Source: Winogradskyella sediminis (lineage in GTDB: Bacteria > Bacteroidota > Bacteroidia > Flavobacteriales > Flavobacteriaceae). Taken from it: DNA of 64,000 nucleotides. Below are positions 7,660-17,660 of the stretch, piece after piece. How positions within the stretch are numbered: position 1 is the first letter of the stretch; each line of letters starts with the position of its first letter. The stretch covers positions 568,023-632,022 of the forward strand of contig NZ_QUNH01000001.1 of the NCBI RefSeq assembly GCF_003387355.1, in the 5' to 3' direction. The position numbers were made by a program, and so were the translations under genes. The notes under the pieces were generated by a model, which worked only from the letters and a program-made list of their open reading frames with translations, searched no databases and was not told the origin of the DNA.

Positions 7660-7756
7660 TCAGGTTTTTACTATATTTAACGTTCAACGGTACCCTATAA
7701 ATCAACATATATTATAAACAGTTTTAAATACTGAAAAAAATCTAAATATTTTCTAC

Positions 7757-8896
7757 ATGAAATTCATCAAAAACATATTTAAATGGCTCGTAGGCATCCT
7801 TGTTATACTCGTTATTGCGTCATATATTTTCGATTATGATTACATTCTAAAAGGTATACGTGTCGTGTATTTTACAGGTCATTCTACAGCATTTATTGAT
7901 GATTATCCTTATTTTGAAAATGATACCATTAAGAAAGGTCCCACAACAGATACATGGCCATTACACAAAAAGTACAACTCCAAAGATGCTACAGACCGAT
8001 TACAAGTGTTAAATGAAAAGTATGGGACAATCGCTTATTTAATTATAAAAAATGATAGTATTTTTTATGAAAAATACGCAGAAGATTACAGTAAAGATTC
8101 TAAAACTAATTCATTTTCAATGGCTAAAAGTATCACCTCAGCTCTACTTGGTAAAGCAATTATGGATGGTTATATAAAAAACTTAGACCAACCAATTAGT
8201 GATTTTTTTCCAGAATTTGAAGGCACAAAAACAACCGTTGGAGACCTATCTTCCATGTCGTCTGGCTTAGACTGGGTTGAGTCGTATACAAGTCCGTTTT
8301 CTATTACCGCTAGAGCCAATTACGATGATGATTTAGCCGCAACCATTTTAAATTTAAAAGTAGTTAAAACACCAGGCAAAGAGTTTGAATACTTAAGTGG
8401 AAGCACGCAACTTCTGGGTATGGTGATTAAAAAAGCGACAAAAAAACCATTGGCAGATTATCTTTCTGAAAGCTTTTGGAAACCATTAGGCGCACAGAGT
8501 GACGCCTTGTGGCAATTAGACGATGACGAAAATAAATTGGCTAAAGCCTTTTGTTGTATCTCTAGTAATGCACGTGATTTTGCTCGTTTTGGAAAGTTAT
8601 ATAAAGACCACGGAAAATGGAATGGCAAACAAATTTTAGACTCTACTTTTGTTGCAAAATCAACGCAATCTAGATTTAAAGGAGAACCTTATGGTTATGG
8701 ATTTTGGGTGAGCAACTATAATAATAAACACACTTTTGCAATGATCGGGATTTTAGGACAATATGTTATTACGATCCCTGAAGATAACATTATCATCGTT
8801 AGATTAGGACATCATAGAAGTCCTGAAAAAGTTAATTTTTTCCCTTCGGATTTTTATGTTTATATTGATGAGGCTTATGCAATGCTCAAAAAATAA
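7757..8896 (+). CDS. Serine hydrolase of the beta-lactamase/class C family
   Basis: 379 residues. An N-terminal membrane segment (about 8-26) is followed by a beta-lactamase-fold domain. The catalytic SxxK reads SMAK (Ser121-Lys124) and the second motif is Y-L-S (Tyr212 to Ser214). The third motif is not obvious; HHRSP near residue 355 is a candidate. Family members include D-aminopeptidases, esterases and 6-aminohexanoate hydrolase-like enzymes, so the substrate is unknown. It probably works in the periplasm, anchored to the inner membrane. Confidence 0.85.
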   Translation: MKFIKNIFKWLVGILVILVIASYIFDYDYILKGIRVVYFTGHSTAFIDDYPYFENDTIKKGPTTDTWPLHKKYNSKDATDRLQVLNEKYGTIAYLIIKNDSIFYEKYAEDYSKDSKTNSFSMAKSITSALLGKAIMDGYIKNLDQPISDFFPEFEGTKTTVGDLSSMSSGLDWVESYTSPFSITARANYDDDLAATILNLKVVKTPGKEFEYLSGSTQLLGMVIKKATKKPLADYLSESFWKPLGAQSDALWQLDDDENKLAKAFCCISSNARDFARFGKLYKDHGKWNGKQILDSTFVAKSTQSRFKGEPYGYGFWVSNYNNKHTFAMIGILGQYVITIPEDNIIIVRLGHHRSPEKVNFFPSDFYVYIDEAYAMLKK

Positions 8897-8954
8897 TCTT
8901 ATTAAAATCTCTTAGACTATTTAAATCTTTTTGAGATATAGAAAATTAATAACT

Positions 8955-9668
8955 ATGATTTCAAAACTCAACTTAGAACATATTCTTTTTTTGGATATCG
9001 AAACGGTTCCGGAAACAGAACACTTTTCCGATTTAGACGAGACCAAACAAGGCCTTTGGGAAGCTAAATCGAGATACCAACGTAAAGATGAGTATACTGC
9101 AGAAGCTTTTTACGACAGAGCAGGCATTTGGGCAGAATTCGGAAAAATAGTTTGCATTTCTGTTGGGTATTTTAAAATGGAAGGCGAATCTCGAACCTTT
9201 AGAGTAACCTCATTTTTTGGAGACGAGATCAAAATTCTAAAAGACTTTAAAAATTTATTAATTTCTCATTTTAGCTCTAACAAACACTTATTGTGTGCGC
9301 ATAACGGTAAGGAATTCGATTTTCCTTACATCGCAAGACGTATGATCATTCACAATATAGAATTGCCTTATAAGTTAAACCTATTTGGCAAAAAACCTTG
9401 GGAAGTACCACACTTAGACACTCTAGAACTATGGAAATTTGGGGATTATAAAACGTACACTTCATTAAAATTATTAACCAACGTTTTAGGCATTCCTTCT
9501 CCTAAAGATGATATTGACGGCAGCGAAGTTTATCGTGTGTATTATAAAGAAAAAGAAATAGACCGTATTATAGTCTATTGTGAAAAAGACACTATTGCTG
9601 TAGCTCAAATTTTCCTTCGATTGCGCGGAGACGAATTGCTTCATGATAATGAAATAAAGCATGTGTAA
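8955..9668 (+). CDS. Predicted PolB-like 3'-5' exonuclease
   Basis: 237 residues from the ATG at 8955; a TTG 24 bases upstream is possible but not needed. The DnaQ/RNase H fold exonuclease motifs are visible: Exo I LFLDIETVPE (Asp14, Glu16), Exo II HNGKEFDFPYIARRM, and Exo III YCEKDTIAVAQIFLR with Tyr and Asp four residues apart. It is a stand-alone exonuclease domain related to that of family B polymerases, with no polymerase part. It precedes the ABC ATPase gene by 29 bases. Confidence 0.85.
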   Translation: MISKLNLEHILFLDIETVPETEHFSDLDETKQGLWEAKSRYQRKDEYTAEAFYDRAGIWAEFGKIVCISVGYFKMEGESRTFRVTSFFGDEIKILKDFKNLLISHFSSNKHLLCAHNGKEFDFPYIARRMIIHNIELPYKLNLFGKKPWEVPHLDTLELWKFGDYKTYTSLKLLTNVLGIPSPKDDIDGSEVYRVYYKEKEIDRIIVYCEKDTIAVAQIFLRLRGDELLHDNEIKHV

Positions 9669-9697
9669 TTTAGCGCATTAGATTGAAAACTTTAATT

Positions 9698-11383
9698 ATG
9701 GCAAACTTACTTAGTGTAAATCAACTGCATATTTCCTTCTATAAGGATAAGCTTGAAAAGCAAATCATAAATAACATTTCGTATCAAATTGAAACGAACG
9801 AAATTGTGGCTGTGGTGGGCGAGTCTGGATCTGGTAAATCTATTTCTTCTTTGGCTTTAATGGGTTTATTACCTAAACAGATTTCAAAAATTACGTCGGG
9901 TTCTATTCTATTTGAAGATAAAAATCTCGTTGAACTTTCCGAAAAAGAATTCGAAGCGATTAGAGGAAACGACATTGCTATGATTTTTCAAGAACCAATG
10001 AGTTCTTTAAATCCGTCCATGCGTTGTGGTAAGCAAGTTGAAGAAATCTTACAACAACACTTCAAACTATCGACTTCGGAAATAAAATCTGAAGTATTAC
10101 ATCTATTTGAAAAAGTAAAATTACCAAATCCAAAGCGTATTTATAAAGCTTATCCGCATGAGATTTCTGGTGGCCAAAAGCAACGTGTTATGATTGCAAT
10201 GGCAATAGCTTGCAAACCTAAATTGCTGATTGCAGATGAACCAACAACAGCACTAGATGTAACCGTTCAGAAAGAGATCTTAGAATTACTGAAAACCATT
10301 CAGACTGAAACAAAAATGAGTGTATTGTTTATCTCACATGATTTGTCTTTGGTTTCAGAATTAGCGGATCGGGTTTTAGTGATGTATCGCGGTGAAATTG
10401 TCGAACAAGGCAACACAGATACGATATTCAATCACCCAGAACATAATTATACAAAAGCATTGATTGGCGCACGACCATCAACCGAATTCAGATTAAAACA
10501 ATTACCAACGATTTCAGATTTTATGACTGATAACGTTAACAAAACTATTGTTACTGATACTGAAAGAGCTGAACATCATAAAAACTTATATACGCAAGAC
10601 GCTTTATTAGAAGTGATTGATGTGGGAAAAACCTATTTCTCAAAAACGGGATGGTTTTCTAAAGACCAAGAATTTAAGGCTGTAGATGGCGTGAGTTTTA
10701 AGGTCTTCCCTGGCGAAACTTTAGGCTTGGTTGGAGAATCTGGCTGTGGTAAATCAACGCTTGGTAATGCTATTTTACAATTAGATAAAGCTACATCTGG
10801 CCATATTCTATATAAGGGAAAAGATATTACTAAGTTAAGACGTTCGGAAATGCGAGAGATACGCAAAGATATTCAGATTATTTTTCAGGATCCTTTTGCT
10901 TCATTAAATCCACGTTTAACAGTGGGAAATGCTATTATTGAACCTATGATTGTTCATAATATTGGTAGTTCTAATACTGCACGAAAAGAAAAAGTAATAA
11001 CTATTTTAGAAAAAGTAGGTTTAGATGCTTCAGCTTATAACCGTTACCCACATGAGTTTTCGGGAGGTCAACGCCAACGTATCGGTATTGCAAGAACAAT
11101 TGCTTTAGAACCGCAACTTATTGTTTGTGACGAGTCTGTTTCGGCCTTAGACATTTCTGTGCAAGCCCAAGTATTAAATTTACTTAATGATTTAAAATCT
11201 CAATTTGGATTCACCTACATATTTATTTCTCACGATTTAGCCGTAGTAAAATATATGGCTGATCAATTATTAGTAATGAATCGCGGAAAAATTGAAGAAA
11301 TTGGAGAAGCAGATCTTATCTATGCATCTCCAAAACAAGCTTACACAAAAAAGCTTATTCATGCTATTCCAAAAGGACTATAG
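9698..11383 (+). CDS. Double-ATPase peptide ABC transporter protein (DppD-DppF/YejF-like)
   Basis: 561 residues from the ATG at 9698. Two complete ABC ATPase domains are fused. Domain 1 has Walker A GESGSGKS, signature SGGQKQR and Walker B LLIADEPT. Domain 2 has [15 protein letters not shown] and LIVCDES. Each domain is followed by the oligopeptide-type C-terminal extension ([12 protein letters not shown] and [12 protein letters not shown]). It powers di/oligopeptide or similar solute import. The permease and binding protein are not in this window, which is usual for flavobacteria. No terminator is evident after the stop. Confidence 0.93.
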   Translation: MANLLSVNQLHISFYKDKLEKQIINNISYQIETNEIVAVVGESGSGKSISSLALMGLLPKQISKITSGSILFEDKNLVELSEKEFEAIRGNDIAMIFQEPMSSLNPSMRCGKQVEEILQQHFKLSTSEIKSEVLHLFEKVKLPNPKRIYKAYPHEISGGQKQRVMIAMAIACKPKLLIADEPTTALDVTVQKEILELLKTIQTETKMSVLFISHDLSLVSELADRVLVMYRGEIVEQGNTDTIFNHPEHNYTKALIGARPSTEFRLKQLPTISDFMTDNVNKTIVTDTERAEHHKNLYTQDALLEVIDVGKTYFSKTGWFSKDQEFKAVDGVSFKVFPGETLGLVGESGCGKSTLGNAILQLDKATSGHILYKGKDITKLRRSEMREIRKDIQIIFQDPFASLNPRLTVGNAIIEPMIVHNIGSSNTARKEKVITILEKVGLDASAYNRYPHEFSGGQRQRIGIARTIALEPQLIVCDESVSALDISVQAQVLNLLNDLKSQFGFTYIFISHDLAVVKYMADQLLVMNRGKIEEIGEADLIYASPKQAYTKKLIHAIPKGL

Positions 11384-11503
11384 CATGAATACTCTTTTGG
11401 CTAATTTAAAAACATTTGAGACTAACTCCAAAGTGCTTTCTAATCCTGAAAATCCGTGATCTTCATTTAAAGTAGGTTCTGGTAGATTTGATTTAGTTTT
11501 CAT
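11378..11503 (-). CDS. Possible small protein, 41 residues
   Basis: An ATG-started frame encodes a 41-residue peptide with an acidic, Pro-rich start (MKTKSNLPEPTLNEDHGF) and an amphipathic basic end ([10 protein letters not shown]). Its stop overlaps the stop of the convergent ABC gene. I do not recognise it and no clear promoter is visible. A frame this short can arise by chance, so it is offered only as a candidate. Confidence 0.3.
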   Translation of the reverse strand: MKTKSNLPEPTLNEDHGFSGLESTLELVSNVFKLAKRVFML

Positions 11504-11749
11504 AAGCTGTAATTTATGGTAGATTTAGGGCAAAAAGGTAAATTTCGGTTTATGTTATAAAAATCAGGTTAACAAATTAGTTTCATTTGTATGCTGCAAT
11601 ATGACATATATTTTTGATCTAATCAGCTTAAATACATTATAAATCGATGAAATGCGTTTATTTTTAACATTTCACAGATAATATGAAGAATTTCCGTACA
11701 AAAAAAGCCGTTTTTTTATAACGGCTCTTACTTAATGTTTTTCAAGTCT
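11384..11749. other. Intergenic region between convergent ABC and sco genes
   Basis: Apart from the possible 41-residue frame at its left end and the minus-strand terminator at 11700-11726, I see nothing functional. Confidence 0.6.
11700..11726 (-). terminator. Terminator of the sco operon
   Basis: Arms AGCCGTT (11706-11712) and AACGGCT (11720-11726), followed on the minus strand by a run of T. It lies 24 bases beyond the scoB stop. Confidence 0.85.
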
Positions 11750-12403
11750 TTACAATTTCATCTCAGGAATATCTCCTTCAACAATCAGCTCCCCTTCAGT
11801 AGCATCTTTTATCGCTTCTACTGAAACTCCGGGAGCTCGTTCCAAAAGTTTAAACCCTTTTGGTGTCACCTCTATAACCGCCATGTTTGTTACAATTTTC
11901 TTTACACAACCCACACCAGTTAAAGGTAATGAGCAGGTTTTTAACAACTTAGACGCTCCCGCTCTATTGGTATGCATCATAGCAACGATAATATTCTCTG
12001 CACTGGCGACTAGATCCATTGCTCCACCCATTCCTTTTACCATTTTTCCAGGAATTTTCCAGTTTGCTATATCACCATTTTCTGACACTTCCATAGCTCC
12101 AAGTATCGTTAAATCAACATGTTGCCCTCTAATCATCCCAAAACTCATAGCAGAATCAAAAAATGAAGCTCCTGGTAATGTTGTTATGGTTTGTTTTCCG
12201 GCGTTGATGATATCTGCATCTTCTTCACCTTCAAAAGGAAATGGCCCCATTCCCAAAACACCATTTTCACTTTGAAACTCTACTTCTATATCATCTCTTA
12301 CATAATTAGCCACCAGAGTCGGTATACCAATCCCTAAGTTGACGTAATATCCATCTTGCACTTCTTTGGCAATTCGTTTTGCTATTCCGTTTTTATCTAA
12401 CAT
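11750..12403 (-). CDS. scoB: 3-oxoacid CoA-transferase subunit B
   Basis: 217 residues. Together with the A subunit it moves CoA from succinyl-CoA to acetoacetate or related 3-oxoacids. The N-terminus GYYVNLGIGIPTLVANYV and the motif SENGVLGMGP, carrying the catalytic glutamate, are typical, as is GGAMDLV. The length is normal. It starts 2 bases after scoA ends, so the subunits are translationally coupled and share the terminator at 11700-11726. Confidence 0.95.
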   Translation of the reverse strand: MLDKNGIAKRIAKEVQDGYYVNLGIGIPTLVANYVRDDIEVEFQSENGVLGMGPFPFEGEEDADIINAGKQTITTLPGASFFDSAMSFGMIRGQHVDLTILGAMEVSENGDIANWKIPGKMVKGMGGAMDLVASAENIIVAMMHTNRAGASKLLKTCSLPLTGVGCVKKIVTNMAVIEVTPKGFKLLERAPGVSVEAIKDATEGELIVEGDIPEMKL

Positions 12404-12405
12404 AA

Positions 12406-13107
12406 TTATGCTTTTTGTCTTACTGTTAGTTGCTCTATTCTTTTCTCGTACTTTTCGCCTTCAAAAATACGTTGCACAAATATGCCCGGCACATGAATCT
12501 GATTTGGATCTAACGCACCCACAGGCACTAACTCTTCAACCTCAGCCACTGTTATTTTTGCAGCACCACACATTACCGGATTAAAGTTTCTTGCCGTTCC
12601 TTTAAAAATTAAATTTCCGGCAGTATCACCTTTCCAAGCTTTAACAAAAGCAAAATCAGCTTTAAAAGCATGTTCTAAGACATACATTTTACCATTAAAC
12701 TCTCGGGTTTCTTTGCCTTCGGCAACTTCGGTTCCGTAGCCAGCAGGTGTATATATTGCAGGAAAACCAGCCTGAGCGGCTCTACATCGTTCTGCCAATG
12801 TACCTTGTGGTATTAATTCTACGTCTAACTCTCCTGAGAGCATCTGACGTTCAAATTCATCATTTTCACCGACGTAAGACGATACCATCTTTTTAATCTG
12901 CTTTTGATGTAACAGTAAACCTAAACCAAAATCATCGACTCCTGCATTATTAGAGATACAGGTCAGTCCTTTTACATTACGTTTTACTAGGTGAGCTATT
13001 GCATTTTCTGGGATTCCAGATAAACCAAAACCACCAAACATAAAGGTCATATTATCACTGACACCCTCTAAGGCTTCAGTAATATTAGCCACTTTTTTAT
13101 TAATCAT
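12406..13107 (-). CDS. scoA: 3-oxoacid CoA-transferase subunit A
   Basis: 233 residues, first gene of the sco pair. [16 protein letters not shown] near the start and [17 protein letters not shown] are characteristic, followed by the oxyanion-region sequence [17 protein letters not shown]. It acts as a heteromer with the B subunit in ketone-body and branched-chain acid breakdown. A possible -7 promoter box lies 30 bases upstream. Confidence 0.95.
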   Translation of the reverse strand: MINKKVANITEALEGVSDNMTFMFGGFGLSGIPENAIAHLVKRNVKGLTCISNNAGVDDFGLGLLLHQKQIKKMVSSYVGENDEFERQMLSGELDVELIPQGTLAERCRAAQAGFPAIYTPAGYGTEVAEGKETREFNGKMYVLEHAFKADFAFVKAWKGDTAGNLIFKGTARNFNPVMCGAAKITVAEVEELVPVGALDPNQIHVPGIFVQRIFEGEKYEKRIEQLTVRQKA

Positions 13108-13136
13108 ATTTAGAAATATTTTGCTTTTGAAAAATA

Positions 13137-13144
13137 CAAAACTA
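13137..13144 (-). promoter_or_regulatory. Possible -7 box upstream of scoA
   Basis: On the minus strand TAGTTTTG fits TAnnTTTG. No TTG is seen at the expected distance, so support is weak. Confidence 0.3.
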
Positions 13145-13199
13145 TGTCCAAATCTTATAATTAATAATCATAAAATAAGGGTGTGATTATTGGTAGTTT

Positions 13200-15560
13200 C
13201 TAGAAATCAAATTCAATATTTTCGTTAGAATCAGCTTCATCAGTTATATCACCTTCATCTTTAGCGGTGCAATCTATATCGATGGTTAAATCTATAGGTT
13301 TCTCAAATTCTTCTTGAGACACATTTAAGGTTTCATCAGCATAGCACGCTTTCATATACAATCCCCAAATTGGCAAAGCCATAGAAGCTCCTTGTCCGTA
13401 AGTAATTGATTTAAAATGCGCTGCTCTATCTTCTGCTCCAACCCAAACACCAGTAACTAGGTTGGGTACCATACCCATAAACCAGCCGTCACTTTGATTT
13501 TGCGTTGTTCCTGTTTTTCCTGCAATTGGATTAGAAAGTTCATAAGGATAACCCGTCATTACTTCCTTATACATCGCCGATTTTTTTAACCATTCTGAAT
13601 TATGTCTTAATCGTGCTCCAGAACCAGCTCTGGTTACTCCTTCCATTAAGTTTACAGTAACATAAGCCACTTCTTCACTTAAAACATCTTTACTTTCAGG
13701 TACAAATTGATATAGAATGGTTCCATTTTTGTCCTCAATGCGCGTTACCATTACAGGTTTATTATAAACACCTTTATTAGCAAAGGTGGCATATGCTGCA
13801 ACCATTTCATAAACGCTTATATCTGCGGTTCCTAATGCAATCGCTGGAACTGGCAAAATATCTGAAGTTACACCTAATTTCTTTGCCATTTCCACAACAG
13901 GTTGTGGACCTACCTCATTCATTAAACGAGCAGTAATGGTATTTGTAGAACTGGCCAAAGCATCTTTTAAGGACTGCTCTCCTGAATAGTTACCATCAGA
14001 GTTTTTAGTGGTCCAAGGTTCTGGATTTCCAAACTTATTAGCCTCAATAGTAATTGGTGTTCTTGGAAAAACATCACAAGGCGATAATTGTAATTGGTCG
14101 ATTGCTGTAGCATATACAAAAGGCTTAAAAGTAGAACCGACTTGCCTTTTACCTTGCTTTACCATATCGTACTGAAAATGCCTGTAATTCATCCCTCCGA
14201 CCCATGCTTTAACATGACCCGTATGAGGATCCATAGACATCATACCAGGACGTAAAAAAGACTTATAGTAGCGCATGGAATCGATAGGTTTCATAATCGT
14301 ATCAACCTCACCTGCTTCTCCATCTATCCATTTAAAAACTTTCATGTCAGTTGGCTCATAAAATGATGCCTCTATCTCTTTATCCGACTTCCCTAGGTTT
14401 TTCATAATTCTCCAACGCTCACCGCGTCTCATACCATCTTTCAATAACTTATCTATTTCTAATGTGCTAAGATCTAGAAATGGTGCTGTTTTATTTCGTT
14501 CTGGAGTATTTTGATTATCAAATTCAGCTTGTAATCTTGGCATATGCTTTCCTACAGCATCCTCCGCATATTGTTGCATTCGAGAATCTATTGTGGTATA
14601 GATTTTAAGTCCATCTGTATACAAATCGTATTTATCACCATTGGGTTTTCTATTGCTGTCATCTTTAGCCCATTCTTTCATAAACCCTCTAAGATATTCT
14701 CTAAAATATGTTGCAATTCCTTCTCTATGAGATTCTGGTGAATAGTTTAAATCTAGTTCCGTTTGTTGAAGCGAATCCCTGACAGCTTCAGTAATATAAC
14801 CGTATTTAGCCATTTGATCTAATACGACATTACGCCTATTTCTAACACCAACTGGATTTTTATGCGGTCTTGGGTTATATAATGAAGAGTTTTTAAACAT
14901 GCCTACAAGCATAGCAGACTCTTTTGTTTCTAGGTCCCTTGGTTCCTTACCAAAATAAATACGTGATGCAGAACGAATACCATCTCCATTGTTACCAAAA
15001 TCGTAAATGTTAAAATACATGGCAATAATTTCTTCTTTGGTATACTGGCGTTCTAAACGAATAGCTAAAACCCATTCTTGTATTTTTTGAATTATGGCAT
15101 TTGTAGTGCTCTCCTTATCTCTAAAACCAATAAATAATTGCCTTGCGAGCTGCTGTGATATGGTACTTGCACCTCCTTTTCTTCCGAGATAAACAAAAGC
15201 TCTCAATGTTCCTCTACCATCAATACCTGAATGATCAAAATGTCTCACATCCTCAGTTGCAATCAATGCATCTACAAGATTTTTTGGCAAATCCTCGTAA
15301 CCGATTGGGGTTCTATTGTCATCAAAATAAAACTTCCCTAAGGTTTCTCCATCTGAAGAAATAATTTCTGAAGCTAAATTAGTTTCAGGGTTTGCCAATC
15401 TCGAAGGATCTGGCATTTCACCTAAAGCTCCCCATGACGCTAATAAAAATATAAATACGACGGCTAAGATGCCTCCTAAAAACACGATCCAAAACCATCG
15501 TACATATTTTGAAAAATCTAAAGTATCCGTTTTAGATTTCGTTGTTTTCTTTTTTGCCAT
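13200..15560 (-). CDS. Penicillin-binding protein 1A (bifunctional glycosyltransferase/transpeptidase)
   Basis: 786 residues. A short cytoplasmic tail and one membrane helix (about 22-45) precede a GT51 glycosyltransferase with EDVRHFDHSGID and GASTISQQLARQLF, then a penicillin-binding transpeptidase with SxxK STFK in VGSTFKPFVYA, SSTNT, and the KTG box in AGKTGTTQNQSDGWF. It polymerises lipid II and cross-links peptidoglycan. The C-terminal tail is acidic. It follows gldH by 5 bases, in the flavobacterial order ricT-gldH-PBP1A. Confidence 0.95.
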   Translation of the reverse strand: MAKKKTTKSKTDTLDFSKYVRWFWIVFLGGILAVVFIFLLASWGALGEMPDPSRLANPETNLASEIISSDGETLGKFYFDDNRTPIGYEDLPKNLVDALIATEDVRHFDHSGIDGRGTLRAFVYLGRKGGASTISQQLARQLFIGFRDKESTTNAIIQKIQEWVLAIRLERQYTKEEIIAMYFNIYDFGNNGDGIRSASRIYFGKEPRDLETKESAMLVGMFKNSSLYNPRPHKNPVGVRNRRNVVLDQMAKYGYITEAVRDSLQQTELDLNYSPESHREGIATYFREYLRGFMKEWAKDDSNRKPNGDKYDLYTDGLKIYTTIDSRMQQYAEDAVGKHMPRLQAEFDNQNTPERNKTAPFLDLSTLEIDKLLKDGMRRGERWRIMKNLGKSDKEIEASFYEPTDMKVFKWIDGEAGEVDTIMKPIDSMRYYKSFLRPGMMSMDPHTGHVKAWVGGMNYRHFQYDMVKQGKRQVGSTFKPFVYATAIDQLQLSPCDVFPRTPITIEANKFGNPEPWTTKNSDGNYSGEQSLKDALASSTNTITARLMNEVGPQPVVEMAKKLGVTSDILPVPAIALGTADISVYEMVAAYATFANKGVYNKPVMVTRIEDKNGTILYQFVPESKDVLSEEVAYVTVNLMEGVTRAGSGARLRHNSEWLKKSAMYKEVMTGYPYELSNPIAGKTGTTQNQSDGWFMGMVPNLVTGVWVGAEDRAAHFKSITYGQGASMALPIWGLYMKACYADETLNVSQEEFEKPIDLTIDIDCTAKDEGDITDEADSNENIEFDF

Positions 15561-15565
15561 GTCTA

Positions 15566-16069
15566 CTATTTTTGAGCTTGTTCTACTCTAAAACCAATTT
15601 CAGTTATGCCTTGTAATTTCTCTACACCATTAACAACACCATTTTTTCGCATAGCATGCTGAATATTAACAGTATAATCACCTTCTTCTTTAAAAACAAA
15701 TGGATCTTTAAACCCTTTATACCAGAGTTTGTTCTCTTTTAAATCTGAAAAACCAGTACCTAAAAGTTCACCGTTTGGTGCTGCCATTTTATATTCTAAA
15801 GTATCCTTTACTACTTTTCCGTTTGGATAGTTCATCTCTACAATAAGAAATAAATTACTGAATTTATAAGCATTAGTATTTCTTAGATTAACATATAAAT
15901 TGTACTTTTTTAAAGTATCTGGTGCTTTAAAATTAAAAGTTGCAATGGAATCTTTATGCCATTCGCTAGGCACAGATTTATACGTATCAAAGACAGCATT
16001 AGCATCACAGTTGGTGAATAAGACGCAACTAATAACTACAAAAAATAACCCATTAATTTTTCTTAGCAT
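15566..16069 (-). CDS. gldH: Gliding motility lipoprotein GldH
   Basis: 167 residues. A lipoprotein signal ends at LFTNC (Cys20). The body (FDTYKSVPSEWHKDSIATF, LYVNLRNTNAYKFSNLFLIV, and the C-terminal TEIGFRVEQ) matches GldH, one of the lipoproteins needed for gliding and type IX secretion-linked surface motility in flavobacteria. It overlaps the end of ricT by 17 bases and is followed within 5 bases by the PBP1A gene, so the three form one operon. Confidence 0.93.
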   Translation of the reverse strand: MLRKINGLFFVVISCVLFTNCDANAVFDTYKSVPSEWHKDSIATFNFKAPDTLKKYNLYVNLRNTNAYKFSNLFLIVEMNYPNGKVVKDTLEYKMAAPNGELLGTGFSDLKENKLWYKGFKDPFVFKEEGDYTVNIQHAMRKNGVVNGVEKLQGITEIGFRVEQAQK

Positions 16070-17270
16070 TTGGCTTTGACTTTGACTTTACATTAGAATT
16101 TTGATTGCGCTTACGATTTCGAGTTTTATTCTTATTTCTGTTATTTCTATTGTTTTTACGTTTCTTATTTGATTTTGGATTATCAAAACGCGTTAAACTA
16201 TCTTGACCTACAACGTTCTCAAACTCGTTTTTAGTGTCTTCAATATGCTCTACCGCATACATTTCTAGACTAGCTACCTTCTCTTTTTTCTTATTTTTAC
16301 TAATAATTTCATTGGCTTGCTCTGTAGTGATAATGTGCCAATTCATCCATTCACCTTCATAAGCATACCACATTAGACCTTTAAAAATATCTGTTTTCTG
16401 ACATACGGCATTTCCTTTTTCAGTATACAATTTAGTATCTGATTTTGGAAACGCTTTTAAAGCGTCTAAATAAGAATCTAGTTCATAATTAAGACAGCAT
16501 TTTAATTTTCCACACTGACCTGCAAGCTTTAAGGGATTTAAAGAGAGTTGCTGGTATCGTGCTGCCGAAGTACTCACGGATCTAAAGTCTGTTAGCCACG
16601 TAGAGCAACAGAGCTCTCTACCACAAGAACCAATGCCTCCCAGCCTAGCAGCTTCTTGTCTAAATCCTACTTGCTTCATTTCGATTCGTGTTCTAAACTC
16701 GCGAGCAAAAACTTTAATTAACTCTCTAAAGTCTACACGTTCTTCTGCAGTATAGTAAAATGTTGCTTTACTGCCATCGCCCTGAAATTCAATATCTGAA
16801 ATTTTCATTTTCAGATTTAAATCTATAGCAAATTGGCGTGCTTTCACCTTCATTGGCTCTTCTTTATCTCTAGAAGCGGACCAAATATCAATATCTTTTT
16901 GTGAAGCTTTTCGGTATATTTTTAAAACATTCTCGGTATCATCTAGTCTTACTTTTTTGCGTTTCATTTGTATTCTAACTAATTCGCCAGTAAGGGTAAC
17001 CATACCTATGTCGTGACCAGACTTTGCCTGTGTTGCCACTATATCTCCAATGCTTAATGTAAGGTTTTCTGTGTTTTTATAATAATGTTTTCTGCCGTTT
17101 TTAAAACGCACCTCAACACCAATAAAGGGTTGTTGTCCGTTTGGAAGCGACATATTAGCTAACCAGTCAAAAACGGTAAGTTTATTGCAGCTATCTGTAC
17201 CGCAAGTACCATTGTTTTTGCATCCTTTTGGTTGGCTATCATTTCCAGTTGTGCAACTGTTACAAGCCAT
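16053..17270 (-). CDS. ricT: PSP1-domain protein, RicT-like
   Basis: 405 residues. The central PSP1 domain carries the cysteine cluster GGIGSCGRELCC...CGKLKCCLNYE found in RicT (YaaT) proteins, which in Bacillus belong to the Fe-S RicAFT complex affecting RNA processing. The start is extended by a Cys-rich stretch (six Cys in the first 28 residues) and the end by a highly basic Lys/Arg/Asn tail (from about 365), which might bind nucleic acid. Role in Bacteroidetes: unknown to me. First gene of the ricT-gldH-PBP1A operon. Confidence 0.85.
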   Translation of the reverse strand: MACNSCTTGNDSQPKGCKNNGTCGTDSCNKLTVFDWLANMSLPNGQQPFIGVEVRFKNGRKHYYKNTENLTLSIGDIVATQAKSGHDIGMVTLTGELVRIQMKRKKVRLDDTENVLKIYRKASQKDIDIWSASRDKEEPMKVKARQFAIDLNLKMKISDIEFQGDGSKATFYYTAEERVDFRELIKVFAREFRTRIEMKQVGFRQEAARLGGIGSCGRELCCSTWLTDFRSVSTSAARYQQLSLNPLKLAGQCGKLKCCLNYELDSYLDALKAFPKSDTKLYTEKGNAVCQKTDIFKGLMWYAYEGEWMNWHIITTEQANEIISKNKKKEKVASLEMYAVEHIEDTKNEFENVVGQDSLTRFDNPKSNKKRKNNRNNRNKNKTRNRKRNQNSNVKSKSKPNAKKN

Positions 17271-17429
17271 AAAAATTTTATATATTAATCTAGATCATTT
17301 AAGCCTAGATGGAGGATTCGTAAATAATTAATGAGTAAAGATAAGATTATTTCCTGAGTTAGCTAAAATCTGATTTGATATTACCAATATCCTAATTTCT
17401 AAAACCCTTGTAAAACCGTATACTTACAG

Positions 17430-17660
17430 TTAACTTAGCTTTACCGATATGATGTTTACCGGACAAGCCTTTGAAGCATTTTCGCAAGCTTCTAAAATCT
17501 CATAATCATTAGATTTTAAAGTAAAAAAACCTTTGTTTTCCTTGGTATTTAACAGCACAGTTTTACCATCTTTTTTTGACATCTGAAATTGACCTGGAGC
17601 CATTTCTACACAATAATTACAACCAATGCATTTATGACGCTGTAACGTTACAATAACCAT
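17430..17660 (-). CDS. Small ferredoxin, [4Fe-4S] type
   Basis: 76 residues. Cluster ligands are likely Cys11, Cys14, Cys17 (CIGCNYC) and Cys66 in KACPV; Cys59 is additional. This is the monocluster ferredoxin pattern. Its start codon overlaps the stop of the U32/TrhP gene by one base, so the two are translationally coupled. The likely job, by inference from position, is supplying electrons or iron to tRNA hydroxylation by TrhP. Confidence 0.88.
   Translation of the reverse strand: MVIVTLQRHKCIGCNYCVEMAPGQFQMSKKDGKTVLLNTKENKGFFTLKSNDYEILEACENASKACPVNIISVKLS

Noticed and set aside
12366..12584. Open frames opposite sco, PBP1A, atp and T9SS genes
   Set aside because: These and similar opposite-strand frames overlap well-supported genes, lack family resemblance and have skewed composition; they are shadows.
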